Shown here one piece after another: positions 11,401-21,367 of a DNA stretch of 64,000 nucleotides. The DNA is taken from the NCBI RefSeq assembly GCF_004664715.2, contig NC_051072.1:28385997-28449996 (forward strand), read 5' to 3'. The notes beneath the pieces were generated by a model that was given only the letters and a program-made list of their open reading frames with translations, was not told where the DNA came from and ran no database searches. The translations under genes were made by a program, and so were the position numbers. Origin of the DNA: Peromyscus leucopus (lineage: Eukaryota; Chordata; Mammalia; Rodentia; Cricetidae). Each line of letters starts with the position of its first letter. The first letter of the stretch is position 1.

Positions 11401-14400
11401 ATAGGACTGTAAAAGGAAAAATTAATAGCAAAATAAAAGGTAGATTGATTTGTTCAACCAGTACTTGGTGAGTTACCAATAGTTGCAGAGGTCAGACCCT
11501 GTATTTGCTGGTGGAGATAAGACTGAGAGCAAAAACTGATAGAGAACTCACTTTCATCTAGTCTTCCAGGTTGGTCCCAATAGCCCCTTATAAAATGGGC
11601 AGAAAAAGTAGGGTATTAGCCTAGGTCATAACTGAGGCCTCAGACTCAATCCCAAGCATGATGGATAAAAATTAATTAATTAATTAAAACATAGGATACA
11701 AAAATAATCTATACGTACTTACAGAATTTCTTCCATGGAACTCTGCTAGGTTTTCATTAAAAGTTTAGTGGTAGGACAGGCACCCTCTGAGTCCTTTGGG
11801 AAAGAGGCATGTGTTAAATGGCTGCTATGCAGGTGAGAGGAGCCCTGTTTTCTATATCATTTTCTCAGATGAAGCCATAGCTTTCTATCAACAGTGATAG
11901 GATGAGAAATCCCTCTGCCTCTTATTCCACCAGAGACTGACTGCTCCTGAGAGAAGGGTAGAAACCAAAGCTCATTGCCTGAGCACAGAGGTAGGAATCT
12001 AACTTGTAGCAAGTACTCTTTTGTTTTCTGATTCTGTGGAGGGAAGGATGTTTTCACAGAAGACCTTTCTATCAATACAGGGCAGAATTCAGTAGTCATG
12101 CTTGGACACCAAGAATGCTTCCACAATTCATGCTTAGGTGTGGTTGATATATTGTGTATCCTAATAAACTTATCTGAGGGTCAGAGAACAGAACAGCCAC
12201 TAGATTAGACATAGAGGGCAGAAAATGGTGGCACAGATGCCTTTAATCCTATCACTTGGGAGGTAGAGGTCCGTTTGGATCTCTATGAGTTCAAGGACAC
12301 ACTAGGAACAGAGCCAGATGTGGTGGCACATACCTTTAATACCAGCACTTGAGATCTCCTGTCTTTGCTTGGGAAAGACATACAACTTTAATCCAGGAAG
12401 TGATGGCAGGAAGCAGAAAGGTAGATAAGGCGAGAGGATGGGGAACTAGAGGCTTTTTAATCTTTTAGGCTTTTGAGCAGCAGTTCAGCTAAGATCCATT
12501 CAGGTGAGGACTCAGATGCTTTCAGTTTGAGGAAACAGGATCAGTTGAGGAACTGACGAGGTGAGGTTGGCTGTGGCATGTTCTGTTTATCTGATCTTTC
12601 AGAATTCACCCCAATACCTGGCTCCCCTGAGTTTTTTTATTTAATAAGACCGTTTAGAAATTCATGTTACACTTAGGAGCATATCATCCTAAGACTGAAG
12701 CTGGTGTGTAAAAACAGCCTGGACCTCACTACATAGCCTGGGCTGGCCTGGAATTCATGGCATTTATTCTGCCTCATCCTCCTGATTGCTGGTATGACAA
12801 GTGTGATCTATCATACCTAGCTGCAGAGAGAATTTGAATTCTCTGTGTTGGCATTAACTTTAGCAATAGAGGCCAAATCCACCAATGACAGACTACTTTG
12901 ACTCCAACCAATGTGTTAATGGCCCAACAGTCAAAGGAACATGCCTGCTTCTAAGAGTCGATCCTCTTTACCTCTGTCTCCAATTGCTTTTCTAAATAAA
13001 ATGCTTAGCATTAAATCTAAAAGTTCTGAGACAGAAAAAGGAACAGTGGCTTGTATCTGTAGGCCAAGCTTTTGGGAGGCTGATATAGGGGAATGGCTTG
13101 GGAATTTTGTTTACCACATGCTGTCAGTGATCTGGACCCTCCAGTAAAAAGGCAGAGGTAAAAAAATCTGGATGAAAAAAAAATAGAGCCAATTTTATGC
13201 TCAGATATTGGAAGTAAGGCCTTTGAAAGAAAGAGTAATCAGACAGGTGCTGAATGTGTAAGAGAAAATTATCATGTCATAGAAAGTTACTTTAAACGAT
13301 CGGGACACCTGAATGTTCTTGTGACTATATTTTTTTATGTCATCATCAAAATTTCTACTTTTGAAAGTGAGTTTAATACAATTTTGTGGGAGATTTAGCA
13401 ATAAAGGCAGTTTATTGTGTTTAAATCCTGGTAAAAATTTTAATTCCTTTGTGTGCTGTTTTTAACTATAATTATTTTTAGAGTAATTGTAAGTAATGTA
13501 AATTACAAATTTTAACTTTAAATTCCTTAGGACATGAATGGCAAGATGAATTTTCTCGTATTATGGCCATGACTGATCCAGCTTTTGGATCATCAGGAAG
13601 GCCAATGCTGGTTTTATCTTGTATTTCTCAAGCAGATGTAAAAAGAATGCCCTGTTTTTATTTAGCTCATGAGCTGCGTCTCAATCTTCTAAACCACCCA
13701 TGGATGGTAAGGTCCTAACTGCTCTGGTAACAAAGAATTTATTTTAGTGAACTTTCTATTGTATGTATTTATTTATATATGTGCACATGTATGTTTGCAT
13801 GTATGTGTGTTTGTGAGCTTTCTTTTATGGTAACAAAATACCTAAGACAATAACTTAAAAAGAAAAGAAGGCATATTTTCTCTCAGTTTATGTTTTGGTT
13901 CATGATCAGTTGACCCTCTTGATTTTGAGCCTGTGGCAAGGTGGATTATCATACTGTAAACATGATAGAGGAAACTTCTGTCTTGGAACAAAAGGGGAAG
14001 AGAAAGAGGAAGGGGCTGAGATCACAAGATGACCTTCAAGGAACATCCCAAGTGACCTCCCAGAAGTCACCACTTCTTGAAAATTTCACCACTCCCTAAC
14101 AGCAGTGTGGGGTAGGGACCAGGCCTGTGACACACAGAACTTTAGGGAACACTAATTGGAACGACAGCATTTGTTTTCGAAATGAACTACTACCCTAAAG
14201 TGAATTTTAAGGGCTTGACTGATGGCTGAGAATTTGAATGGTCATCTGTTCCCTACTCACCCCTCCTATGGTAGGAACAGTAAGACAGTAACTGGGGGTA
14301 GTTTTAAGGACCCCACTCTCATGGTTTTCTCATCACCAATGTGTATGCTTTAAGAATCTTAGGATGAGTAGCATTTCCCATGTAAAAATACAGATCATTG

Positions 14401-15013
14401 GGGCTAAGGATGTTGCTCAGTGGTGAAGTACCTACCCAACAGGCAGGAACTCAAGGGTTTGGTTTCCAACACCCCTGAAAATGTACATCTCATGGGTTAG
14501 TGCTTTAAATTTTATTTGTATAATAAACCCTTTTTCTCAAATGATAGCTGATATGAAACTCCATAGATAAATTGTTTATAATAGTCTCTATTGGTCTATT
14601 GTGTTTTTATTTGCATCTTCCTTCATTGTTATTATTATTATTATTATTATTACTTTTAGACAGGGCCTCTCTATGTAGCTCTGGCTATCCTGGTATTTGC
14701 TATGTAGGTCAGGCTGGTCTTGAACTCACAGATATCTACCTGCCTCTGCCTCCCAAGTGCTAGGGTTAAAGATTTTTCTTTTTTTCCCTATCTACCTAAA
14801 GGTTTGTTGATTTTGTTTAAAATTCAGAAAACCAACTGTTTATCTTTTAAATCATTGTTTCATTTATTTCTACTGTTTTCTTGGTTGTTTCTTTCCATCT
14901 CATAATATGGTGTTTGTTTTGCTCTGATTTCCCTAAACCCCTGAGATACATCGTTAGCATGTTTATTTGAAATCTTATTTATTTACTGGGGCTTGGGCCC
15001 AAAATATGCCCCT

Positions 15014-15063
<50 letters not shown>

Positions 15064-15445
15064 TTTAAGTTTTTCTGTGTCCCGCCTGGCCCACAGTCAG
15101 GACAAATCTTTCCCACTTTCGTTCCCCAAGTAAACACACAGAGGCTTATATTAATTAAAACTGTTTGGCCATTTGCTCAGGCTTATTACTGACTAGCTCT
15201 TACACTTAAATTTATCCATAATTCTTATCTATGTTTAGCCACATGGCTTGGTACCTTTTCTCAGTTCTGCCTTGTCATCTTGCTTCCTTTGTGTCTGGCT
15301 GGCAACTCCTGACTCAGCCTTCCTGTTCCCAGAATCCTCTTCTCTGCTTGTCCCGCCTATACTCCCTGCCTGGCTACTGGCCAATCAGCATTTTATTTAT
15401 TTACTGATCACAGCAACACATTCACAGCATACAGAGCGATATCCA

Positions 15446-15505
<60 letters not shown>

Positions 15506-17657
15506 TTTAATGTAGGTACTTCTTGCTCTAATTTGCCTTTTTGTACTGTGTTTGCTGTATCCCATATGTTTGGTGTATTCTTTTGTAGGTAGATGTTTCT
15601 CTTCCTCCCGCCAGTTCCCAAATAACCAACACAGAGGCTTACATTAAATATAAGTGTTTGGGTGATAGCTCAGACTTGTTACTAGCTAATATCTCTATTC
15701 CATTCCTACTGACAATCTCCCCACCCCCATGGCTAGTCCTGTTCGCAGGGCCAGTGATAACAACCTATTTTTTTCTTCTAACAACCAGTCTTCTTCACTT
15801 CCTAGAGAAACAGATCCCTGAGGTCTCCAGGATGGCAGTTATCCAAATACTTCTTCACCCCCACCTTCCACTGAGCATGAGCCCACAGATTCCGACCCCC
15901 CCCCCCACATTGTTCTATGCCAGCAGGAAGTAACTAGACTTGAACCAGGAAGTAGCTAGACTTGAACCCATGCCCATATATCCAAAAAGGTTGGAATGTT
16001 TATCTAAGAACTCTGCTTCAGCCCCTCCTCTCTTTCTCCAGACCCTGCCCTCAGAAAGCGTGCCAAACTGCGGCTCTTCCCCTCAGAGCTACTCAAGACC
16101 ATGCCTACAGGGTATTTAAACTGCCTCCTGGAGAATGGCCGTGTGGTTGTGTCTCCCCCACCTCCCCAACGTTTTTTGCCCAATAAGCTTGATCTTTTAT
16201 TTTTAATTAGGCTTGATTTGGATTACTGCATTGGCAGAGAGACTTAATATCAGGGTACAGAAACCTTTCACTTAAATTCATCCATATTTTTTATCTCTGC
16301 TTCGCCACACAGCTCATGGCTTGTTACCTCATTTTCTACATGTTTTGTTTCCTAGGCAGCTGGCTGGCATCTCTTCATCTGCTCTCCTTCTTCCCAGCAT
16401 TCTTGGTTTGATTGTCCTGCCTAACTTTCTGCCTAGTTACTGACCTGTCAGCTTTTTATTAGACAATGAGAATTAAAAGTTTTGCACTCTATGCCAATGT
16501 AGCAATCCACATCAGACCAAATTAGAAGAAAAACAAACAAACAAACAAACAAAAACAGTTTAATGTGTAAAGCATTCCCGGTGATTCTCCAGCCCCCAGA
16601 AGAGGAGACAGGGATGAGAGACTGGAAAACCACTTGTCTGTTTTCTGGGATGCAGCTTAAATACCCTGTGGGAGTGGTGCTGAGCATCTCTGGGGGAGGA
16701 GTCATGTTTGGCAGGCTTTAAAGGGGCTGGGTTTGGGAAAGAGATGGGGGAGGGGAGTTGAGGTGGATCTTCCATCAGAACATTCCAGACTTTTGGGTAT
16801 ATGGATGCCAGGGTGCCAGGGGCTGAGGTGAACCTTCCACCAGAACAGAGAGTAATTCATATTCACAGTGTACAGAAAGATTGTTCCACAGCATTGTTTC
16901 CAATTTTTATTTGTCCTTCTAATTTATCTAATGGCCCATTGTTTGTTTAGTAGCATGTTACGTCTATGTATTTGTCCATTTTCTAGTTTTTTTGTTGTTA
17001 TTTCTAGTTTTATTCTGCCTTTAATCATAAAAATACATATGATTTTTTAACTTAATTGTTTTCATTGTTGAAGATTTTGTGGTCTAAAATAATGTCTATT
17101 CTAGAAAATGTTCCAATATGTGATGAAAACCAAGTGTATATTCTGTAGTTTTTAGATAAAATGTTCTCTAAATGTCTGTCAGGTTCATGTGGCTCCGGTC
17201 AGCTCTGCAGTATGTCACATTTATTAGTTGGCCAGTTAGGTTTATTAAAAAGTGTTTTAGTTTTTAAAGTGGATCCTTTGGAGAAATTGTTTTCCAGGAT
17301 GTACAAGAAGCCTGTCCCTCCCATTTCCAGAGCTGAGTTCTGAGAAATAAGACTAACACTAACATGGTTAGAAGACATAAAAGAAGATCACTTATTTACA
17401 TGATTGTGCCCAGTGATAGTACTTGAAAAAACGTACTCAGTCTTTGTGCCGGTCATTTTATTTTAGCTCATATTGTTTAGCTCAAAAACAAAATAATGTC
17501 TAGAGAAATGTGTCTCGCACTAAGCTTCTGGTTTGAACTGACAGCATCCTCTCTCACCTGCTCACAGGTCCAGGATATAGAGGCTGAAACTCTGACTGGT
17601 TTCTTGAATGGCATTGAGTGGATTCTTGAGGAAGTGGAATCTAAACATGCAAAATGA
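3038..17657 (+). CDS. Fbxo4: F-box only protein 4 (SCF ubiquitin-ligase substrate receptor), 7 coding exons, complete
   Basis: Joining 3038-3220, 4625-4860, 6689-6909, 10270-10345, 10457-10632, 13531-13706 and 17568-17657 gives 1158 nt, i.e. 385 residues plus TGA; all six introns are GT-AG. The length matches the mammalian family (about 385-387). Residues 1-56 form a Pro/Ala/Arg-rich N-terminus with an SP site at Ser11, matching the Ser that GSK3-beta phosphorylates in the human protein to drive dimerisation and activity. Residues ~57-103 are the F-box (LPIDVQLYILSFLSPHDL), which binds SKP1. Roughly 140-370 is the substrate-binding part, described structurally in human FBXO4 as an atypical small-GTPase-like fold. 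Known substrates are cyclin D1 (with alphaB-crystallin) and TRF1; these are family knowledge, not visible here. ATG 3038 has a strong Kozak context (gccATGg). There is no frameshift or premature stop, so the gene looks intact. Confidence 0.97.
4089..4508 (+). mobile_element. Solo LTR with B1-derived segment, intron 1 of Fbxo4
   Basis: Starts TGTTAATAAAG and ends CATCTACA, flanked by perfect 6-bp direct repeats AGTGAC (4083-4088 and 4509-4514). A TG...CA body with a 6-bp duplication indicates a class II (ERV2/ERVK-type) endogenous retrovirus reduced to one LTR. The middle (about 4140-4270) is B1-like ('cttgtaatcccagcacttgg'). It ends 116 bp before the exon 2 acceptor. Confidence 0.88.
4625..4860 (+). 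CDS. Fbxo4: Fbxo4 coding exon 2 (F-box core)
   Basis: Begins after tttcag with IDVQLYILSF and ends in FDYMDV, with two bases of codon 140 before the donor gtaagt. It holds most of the SKP1-binding F-box and the linker that follows (LLRDLPAWSSIDWKSLPDLE). A 420-bp LTR sits only 116 bp upstream in intron 1. Confidence 0.97.
5776..5946 (-). repeat. B3/B4-type SINE, intron 2
   Basis: Reverse-oriented tRNA-derived rodent SINE: 'gaggtcagaggacaacctttgg', 'gatcaaactcatgtcattagg', ending at 'ctgagccatcat'. Confidence 0.75.
6165..6330. repeat. MER5A-like hAT-Charlie DNA transposon relic, intron 2
   Basis: Recognisable MER5A words in order: 'gggactgtcctggaaattg', 'gtaggatgtacggtgacatc', 'ttgatgctggtggcac', 'cagacattgcca'. 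An ancient non-autonomous element that predates rodents. Confidence 0.75.
6689..6909 (+). CDS. Fbxo4: Fbxo4 coding exon 3
   Basis: Acceptor tgcag|tta, donor gatg|gtaatt. Encodes residues ~140-213, including KMCCPHTRRA and the conserved PMYGAVTSFLHSLIIQNEP and FGPGLEELNTSLVLSLMS stretches of the substrate-binding domain. The donor (gtaatt) is the weakest of the six, and the frame stays open through it for about 110 nt. Confidence 0.97.
8011..8408 (-). repeat. Rodent hAT/URR1-like repeat followed by a (CA)24 tract, intron 3
   Basis: Starts 'tatggtggtttgg', contains 'aggcgtggcctttttagagg' and ends 'ttgccttagtcatggcg'. A (CA)n microsatellite at 8360-8408 follows directly. The same family recurs at 19027, 21573, 34992 and 60003. 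The name URR1 is tentative; that the copies form one family is seen directly. Confidence 0.6.
8409..10009. other. Intron 3 sequence without recognised elements
   Basis: Mostly unique sequence. The only simple repeat is an imperfect CAC/CAA trinucleotide tract at about 9500-9556. Open frames over this tract are low-complexity shadows. Confidence 0.5.
10270..10345 (+). CDS. Fbxo4: Fbxo4 coding exon 4
   Basis: Short exon (76 nt), acceptor gtgtag|gta, donor ccag|gtaagg. Encodes GIGSGVNFQLSNQHKFNILI and the start of LYSTTR. It is separated from exon 5 by a very short intron of 111 bp. Confidence 0.96.
10457..10632 (+). CDS. Fbxo4: Fbxo4 coding exon 5
   Basis: Acceptor ttgcag|aaag, donor aaac|gtaagc. 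Encodes residues ~239-297: KERDRAREEHTSTVNKMFS, a variable loop (LQSEGDEHQ, where human has a different sequence), then SRYSVIPQIQKVCEVVDGFI and YVANAEAHK. Confidence 0.97.
10633..12132. other. Left half of intron 5, unique sequence
   Basis: AT-rich with no clear young element. A faint L2-like stretch may lie at 11445-11530. No gene signal beyond the flanking Fbxo4 exons. Confidence 0.4.
12139..12671 (+). mobile_element. Solo LTR of the B1-carrying family, intron 5
   Basis: Starts TGTGGTTGATATATTG and ends TTCATGTTACA, with perfect 6-bp duplications CTTAGG (12133-12138 and 12672-12677). The interior (about 12230-12400) holds two B1-like stretches, e.g. 'atgcctttaatcctatcact' and 'ggtggcacatacctttaata'. 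Relatives lie at 40660, 45744, 50599 and 53220. Confidence 0.9.
12710..12830 (-). repeat. Old B1-like SINE fragment, intron 5
   Basis: Diverged reverse B1: 'ctacatagcctgggctggcc', 'tggaattcatggc', 'cctcctgattgctggtatga'. Confidence 0.55.
13531..13706 (+). CDS. Fbxo4: Fbxo4 coding exon 6
   Basis: Acceptor ccttag|gac, donor gatg|gtaagg, ending on a codon boundary. Encodes residues ~298-356, including HEWQDEFSRIMAMTDPAFG, LVLSCISQADVKRMPCFYLA and LNLLNHPWM. Confidence 0.97.
13815..14150. repeat. Diverged rodent hAT-like repeat, intron 6
   Basis: Resembles the copy at 27811-28172 ('atggtaacaaaatacctaag', 'agatcacaagatgacc', 'aaatttcaccactccc'). Old and degraded, family not firmly assigned. Confidence 0.45.
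14395..14480 (+). repeat. ID/B4-type tRNA-derived SINE, intron 6
   Basis: Shows the ID-like head 'ggggctaaggatgttgctca' then 'gtggtgaagtacc' and 'ggtttccaacacc'. Short and diverged. Confidence 0.6.
14627..14765 (-). repeat. B1 SINE with (ATT)n tail, intron 6
   Basis: Reverse B1: 'agacagggcctctctatgta', 'caggctggtcttgaactcac', 'tgcctcccaagtgctagg'. The ATT triplets at 14627-14652 are the expanded A-tail. Confidence 0.85.
15017..15058. repeat. (TG)n microsatellite, left part
   Basis: About 21 TG units, interrupted by the LTR at 15059-15450 and continued at 15451-15503. Confidence 0.9.
15059..15450 (-). mobile_element. Solo LTR inserted inside a TG microsatellite, intron 6
   Basis: Reads TGTAGTTTAAG... 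to ...ATCCACAGCG, the reverse of the LTR family also at 36833, 44759, 49169 and 51738. Internal landmarks are 'gaggcttatattaatt', 'agccacatggcttgg' and 'ctggccaatcagca'. TG repeats on both sides are consistent with a TGTGTG duplication. The final A of CA is G here. Confidence 0.8.
15451..15503. repeat. (TG)n microsatellite, right part
   Basis: About 26 TG units directly after the LTR. Confidence 0.9.
15584..16893 (-). mobile_element. Composite LTR containing two further LTR-like insertions, intron 6
   Basis: The outer element (family of 15059) starts TGTAGGTAG at 15584, resumes at ~16266 ('cacttaaattcatccat') and finishes at ~16848-16893 (...ttccacagca). Near-matching flanks TTCTTT and TTGTTT suggest its duplication. 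Two related inserts interrupt it: one forward at ~15690-16265, one reversed at ~16470-16847. They share 'gggtatttaa', a 'tgccaaac' segment and a terminal 'aatcca' region in opposite orientation. Boundaries of the inserts are approximate. Confidence 0.65.
17568..17657 (+). CDS. Fbxo4: Fbxo4 coding exon 7 and stop
   Basis: Acceptor tcacag|gtc. Encodes residues 357-385, VQDIEAETLTGFLNGIEW followed by ILEEVESKHAK and TGA (17655-17657). This is the usual C-terminus of the family. Confidence 0.97.
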   Translation, partial: VQDIEAETLTGFLNGIEWILEEVESKHAK

Positions 17658-17881
17658 TGTTCCTTTTGGACATTCAGAAGCCTCAGGGCATGACGTGGTG
17701 TGTGTTTCCCGTCATCCATCCTGTGCCTGCATTTCTGTAGCAGGGCTTACTCAGGACAGCTATAGTTGCCGTGATCCTGACTCTCGACCATAATCAGTTG
17801 CAAGTTTCAATCGTACTACCTTTCCCCGAAATGAATTCTCACATTTTTGATAACTTTTATAGTTTCTGTCTTTTTGAAAAT

Positions 17882-17887
17882 ATTAAA
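17882..17887 (+). terminator. Fbxo4: Probable Fbxo4 poly(A) signal (ATTAAA)
   Basis: ATTAAA lies 225 nt after the stop codon and is followed within about 20-50 nt by T/GT-rich sequence, as at a cleavage site. It would give a 3' UTR of roughly 250 nt and a message of about 1.5 kb. I see no canonical AATAAA nearer to the stop codon. Confidence 0.55.
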
Positions 17888-17899
17888 TTCTGTGAAACA

Positions 17900-18970
17900 A
17901 AAGTTTGTGATTCTCTCATTCCTCGTGGTTTCTCTTTTTTTTGCCAACAAGTTTGCCCTGATGGGTAATAGTCAACCTGCTTAGCTTAGGATATTTTCAG
18001 GGGACTCACTAATTGGCTATCAGAAAGGAGTTTTTAATCTGTTCTCAATACTAGTTATACTAGTTATGAAAATTTCAATAGAACTGCATTAATATTATGG
18101 CCTAAACCTCTGTTCTTTTTTGAGAGACTAGAAAGAATATTATGTTATATCCGATACTGCTTCAGTGCAAATGAATTTTTCCTGGTTGTCATGTTCAAAT
18201 AATTTTGAACATGGAAGTGCTAACTTCTGGGTCATGAAGAAAACATCCCAGATATTTACATGTGTGATACTACCTCACCAAATGCCCGTGTTTTACAGAG
18301 GAAATAACCTAGCACCCCATTGGAACTGGGGAATTTTCAAGTTATAGTGAAAGGAATATAAATGGTGCTGTTTGGTTCTGTATTTAAATGTATTTTTCTT
18401 TTGTGGAGAAAGCTGTACCATACATATGATCGTATTCTTTCTTAATAGTCTGGTGATTGTTGTTGCCATTTTGACCTTCTGGTGAAGGTCTTGCTGGTAG
18501 AGTTCGCAGCTGTGCTGGACCTCACATGTCAAGAGAAACATACATGGGACTGACTAACTGGGAGAGGATGTTCCTGAACTAACATATGTACTCATGAATC
18601 CATTGAGCTCATGAGGATGTTCCTGAGCTAACACATGTGCTCATGAATCCATTGAGCTCATGAATAGCTTCAACCCGCTCAAGAAAGCAGCTCCCAAATT
18701 GGCGTTTAAAGATCCCATTTGTTCCTACCTCTTAATAGTATATATAAGGGATTAAACTCAACATGTGCTTCAGAAAGGACAAATTGTGTAAAATCACAGC
18801 CACATATTTTTCTTGGTTTTAGTTGAAGCAACAGAGACACAGAGAAGTGGGGAATTCCAGGTCCCATACCATGGTATGTCTAACTAGGGAGGACATGAGA
18901 TGGGTACTGCAGATTCTTTCACCTAAGTTAAAGAATGACCAGTTATTACAATGTTAATTGAGAAATCAAT
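17900..18970. other. Intergenic DNA just downstream of Fbxo4
   Basis: Unique AT-rich sequence apart from the 49-bp tandem duplication. No gene recognised. Confidence 0.5.
18564..18661. repeat. Tandem duplication of a 49-bp unit
   Basis: Two adjacent copies beginning 'gaggatgttcctga' at 18564 and 18613, about 95% identical, ending 'attgagctcat'. Lies 0.7 kb past the Fbxo4 poly(A) signal. Confidence 0.85.
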
Positions 18971-19510
18971 TCCCTGGGGCCATTGAGATGACTCAGCAGG
19001 AAAAGCCGGCACCCCAGGGTAGGCCCTGTGTTAGTTACTTCCCTGTTGCTATGATAAGACACCCTGACCAAGGCAGCTTATAAAGAAAGCATGTAATTTG
19101 GGGGTTCATGATTCCAGAAGGTTAGAGTCCATTCCCATCAAGACAGGCAACATGCCAGCAGGCAGGCAGACAGAGTGCTGGAGCAGTAGCTGAAATCTCA
19201 CACCTTGATTCACAAGCATCAGGCAGAAAGAGAGCTAATTGGGAAATGGCATGGAAATCAAAATCCACCCCTAGTGACAAAGCCACACCTCCTCGCCTTT
19301 CCTAAATGGTTCCATAAACTGGGGACCAAGCATTCAAACATATATGAGTCATTGGGGCCACTCTCATTCAAAGCACCACAGATCTCCTGAACCTACATTG
19401 GATGGAGAGTATCAGCTCCTAAAAGTTATCCTCTGACCTCTACATACATGCAATAGCATGCATGCATATATGAGCATGTGTGTACACACGTGAAGAAACA
19501 CACAGTAACA
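18971..19510 (+). repeat. B4-type SINE split by a URR1-like element
   Basis: 'tgagatgactcagcaggaaa' (about 18978) is a SINE head. Its body seems to resume at about 19381 ('ttatcctctgacctctacat'). Between them, 19027-19380 matches the hAT/URR1-like family ('gttacttccctgttgctatg', ending 'cattcaaagcaccac'). Confidence 0.5.
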
Positions 19511-19624
19511 ACTTTAAAAGTCAATTTCCTGGACTCTGTTATGGTTCACTAAACTCTCATCAGTGCTGTTTAGGAGATGAAGTAAATAAAAAACAGCTGG
19601 GCATGGTACCTCTGATGTTGACAA

Positions 19625-19755
19625 TGACCTCATTCAAATCCCAGGGATTCCAGTTCTTGTTCACATGACCAAGTAAGTTTCTTAAATTCTGAATTCTTGT
19701 TTTCTCCTGTACAGAATAGGGATCACTACATTTGCTTTGAAATTGAGTTTTGGCT
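19625..19755 (+). repeat. Probable MIR fragment
   Basis: MIR-like order: 'cattcaaatcccagg', 'aagtttcttaaattctg', 'cctgtacagaataggg'. Diverged. Confidence 0.45.
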
Positions 19756-19825
19756 CTACCAAGAGCTAGATTAACTCTCTGTGGGAAGGTCTTCACTTCG
19801 GTGCTAACCTAAGTTTTTTTTTCAG

Positions 19826-19891
19826 TATCACTCTGAGATGATTATTCCGCTTGGACAGCCACTTAACTGCTATGGATCATATGATTAAAAA
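19826..19891 (+). other. Exon-like segment downstream of Fbxo4 (possible alternative exon)
   Basis: A long T-tract and ttcag acceptor precede 19826, and aaaaa|gtaagg follows 19891. Read in phase 0, it encodes a 20-residue tail starting YHSEMIIPLG and ending in TAA (19886-19888). Coding exon 6 ends in phase 0, so a 6-to-this splice would replace exon 7. No transcript evidence is available; it may be a decoy. Confidence 0.25.
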
Positions 19892-20097
19892 GTAAGGACC
19901 AATATTTCATCATCCAAATGGCTGAAAAATAACTGGAAAAGTGTGCCCTAGAGATGTTATGAGAACCACATGTATTTATTTGTAAATGTTGTGAACTAAA
20001 TGATATCCTTCTAAATTCATGTGTTGAAATCCGCTAGGATACCTCAGTATACCTCAGAATGTGACTATATTCAAATGGAGGGCTTGCTTGCTTGTTT

Positions 20098-20212
20098 GTT
20101 TGTTTTAGACAGGGTTTCTCTGGCTGTCCTGGAATTTGCTCTGTAGATCCAGGCTTGCCTCTGCCTCTTGAGTGCTGGGATTAAAGGTGTGTGCCGCCAC
20201 AGCCAGCTGAGG
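20098..20212 (-). repeat. B1 SINE
   Basis: Reverse B1 with a small internal deletion: 'agacagggtttctctggctg', 'gtgctgggattaaaggtgtg'. The left flank carries a TTTG-type tail. Confidence 0.85.
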
Positions 20213-20994
20213 GACTTTAATTAAGGAGGTAATAATGATCAAATGGGATTACATGATCATACTTAATCTAATAGACCTAATCTAATATAACTACTGTCCT
20301 TATAATCAAAGAGGCACATTAATGATGTGGGTGAGCAGAGAAAAAACTCCATGAAGACACAAAAGACTGATATTTGTAATCAAGAAACCTCAAGAAAAGA
20401 CCAACCTATCATATACCCTTCAGGAGTGTGACAAAATCACCTTCTATCTTTTTCAGCTGTTTGAACTATTTTGCCATGGCATCCAAAGAAAACTAGCTTC
20501 ACAATTGAATGTTGTTTTGTATTGGTTTTAGGCTGCTGTCTTGCAGAAATCATACAGAAGGTCTCAATATATAATGGTATTCAGTTTTATAACTACAATT
20601 AAAATAAGTATATGTTAAAGGACTATTGGCTTTATTTCTACCAAGGAAAAGTATAATTCCCCATATTATTGTCAAAATTATTTTTCTGAAATCTTTATTC
20701 TATTTCATTACTCTTTAGAACCTAGTGGCTCACCATTCCTTTTAATGATTCCTAACATTTATAGCTTGATCTCACGATACAAAAAGAGCAGTTTTCTCAG
20801 TGCTTCATTGCATGGAGTAGGAAGACAGAACTAATGATTTGTGGAAATTGTGATCGTTACCATAGTGATTGACTATCAAATTTGTCATTCTGAAATACAT
20901 CCAACAAAATAATCAAATCACATAAGCATTAGACATCTTCATTTATGAGATATTTCAGATTTGTAGTAATAGAAAATATAGAAATAATAAGCTT

Positions 20995-21070
20995 AAGATT
21001 CAGTTCAGGCCTACTGTGTGCCAGGCTTTGTGCCATTTCTGGGGATACAGAAATAAAAACCAGTGCTATA
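20995..21070 (+). repeat. L2-like relic
   Basis: 'cctactgtgtgccaggcttt' and 'ctggggatacagaaataaa' are typical of old L2 sequence. Confidence 0.5.
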
Positions 21071-21367
21071 AAGCTCTCAGCACAATGACTTTTTCAGCAG
21101 TCTGGTATCAGCCAAAGTTGGATTAGTTTCCAGTGGTATATAAATTGGTGATAATTATAAATTGACCATGCTAGTATACAAAAAGTGAATTCCTCATCTG
21201 ATGAGAGAGACAAGATTTAAACTTGAAATTATTGGTTTCTTTTCAGGACATTTTAAACTGATAGCAGAAGTGATAAGCATTAGGGAGACCCAAGTTTTTG
21301 AGAAAGGCTTTGACAATGAATGTCAAGTTTATTAAAAACATTAACTGTTTTGACTTAGTAACTTATT

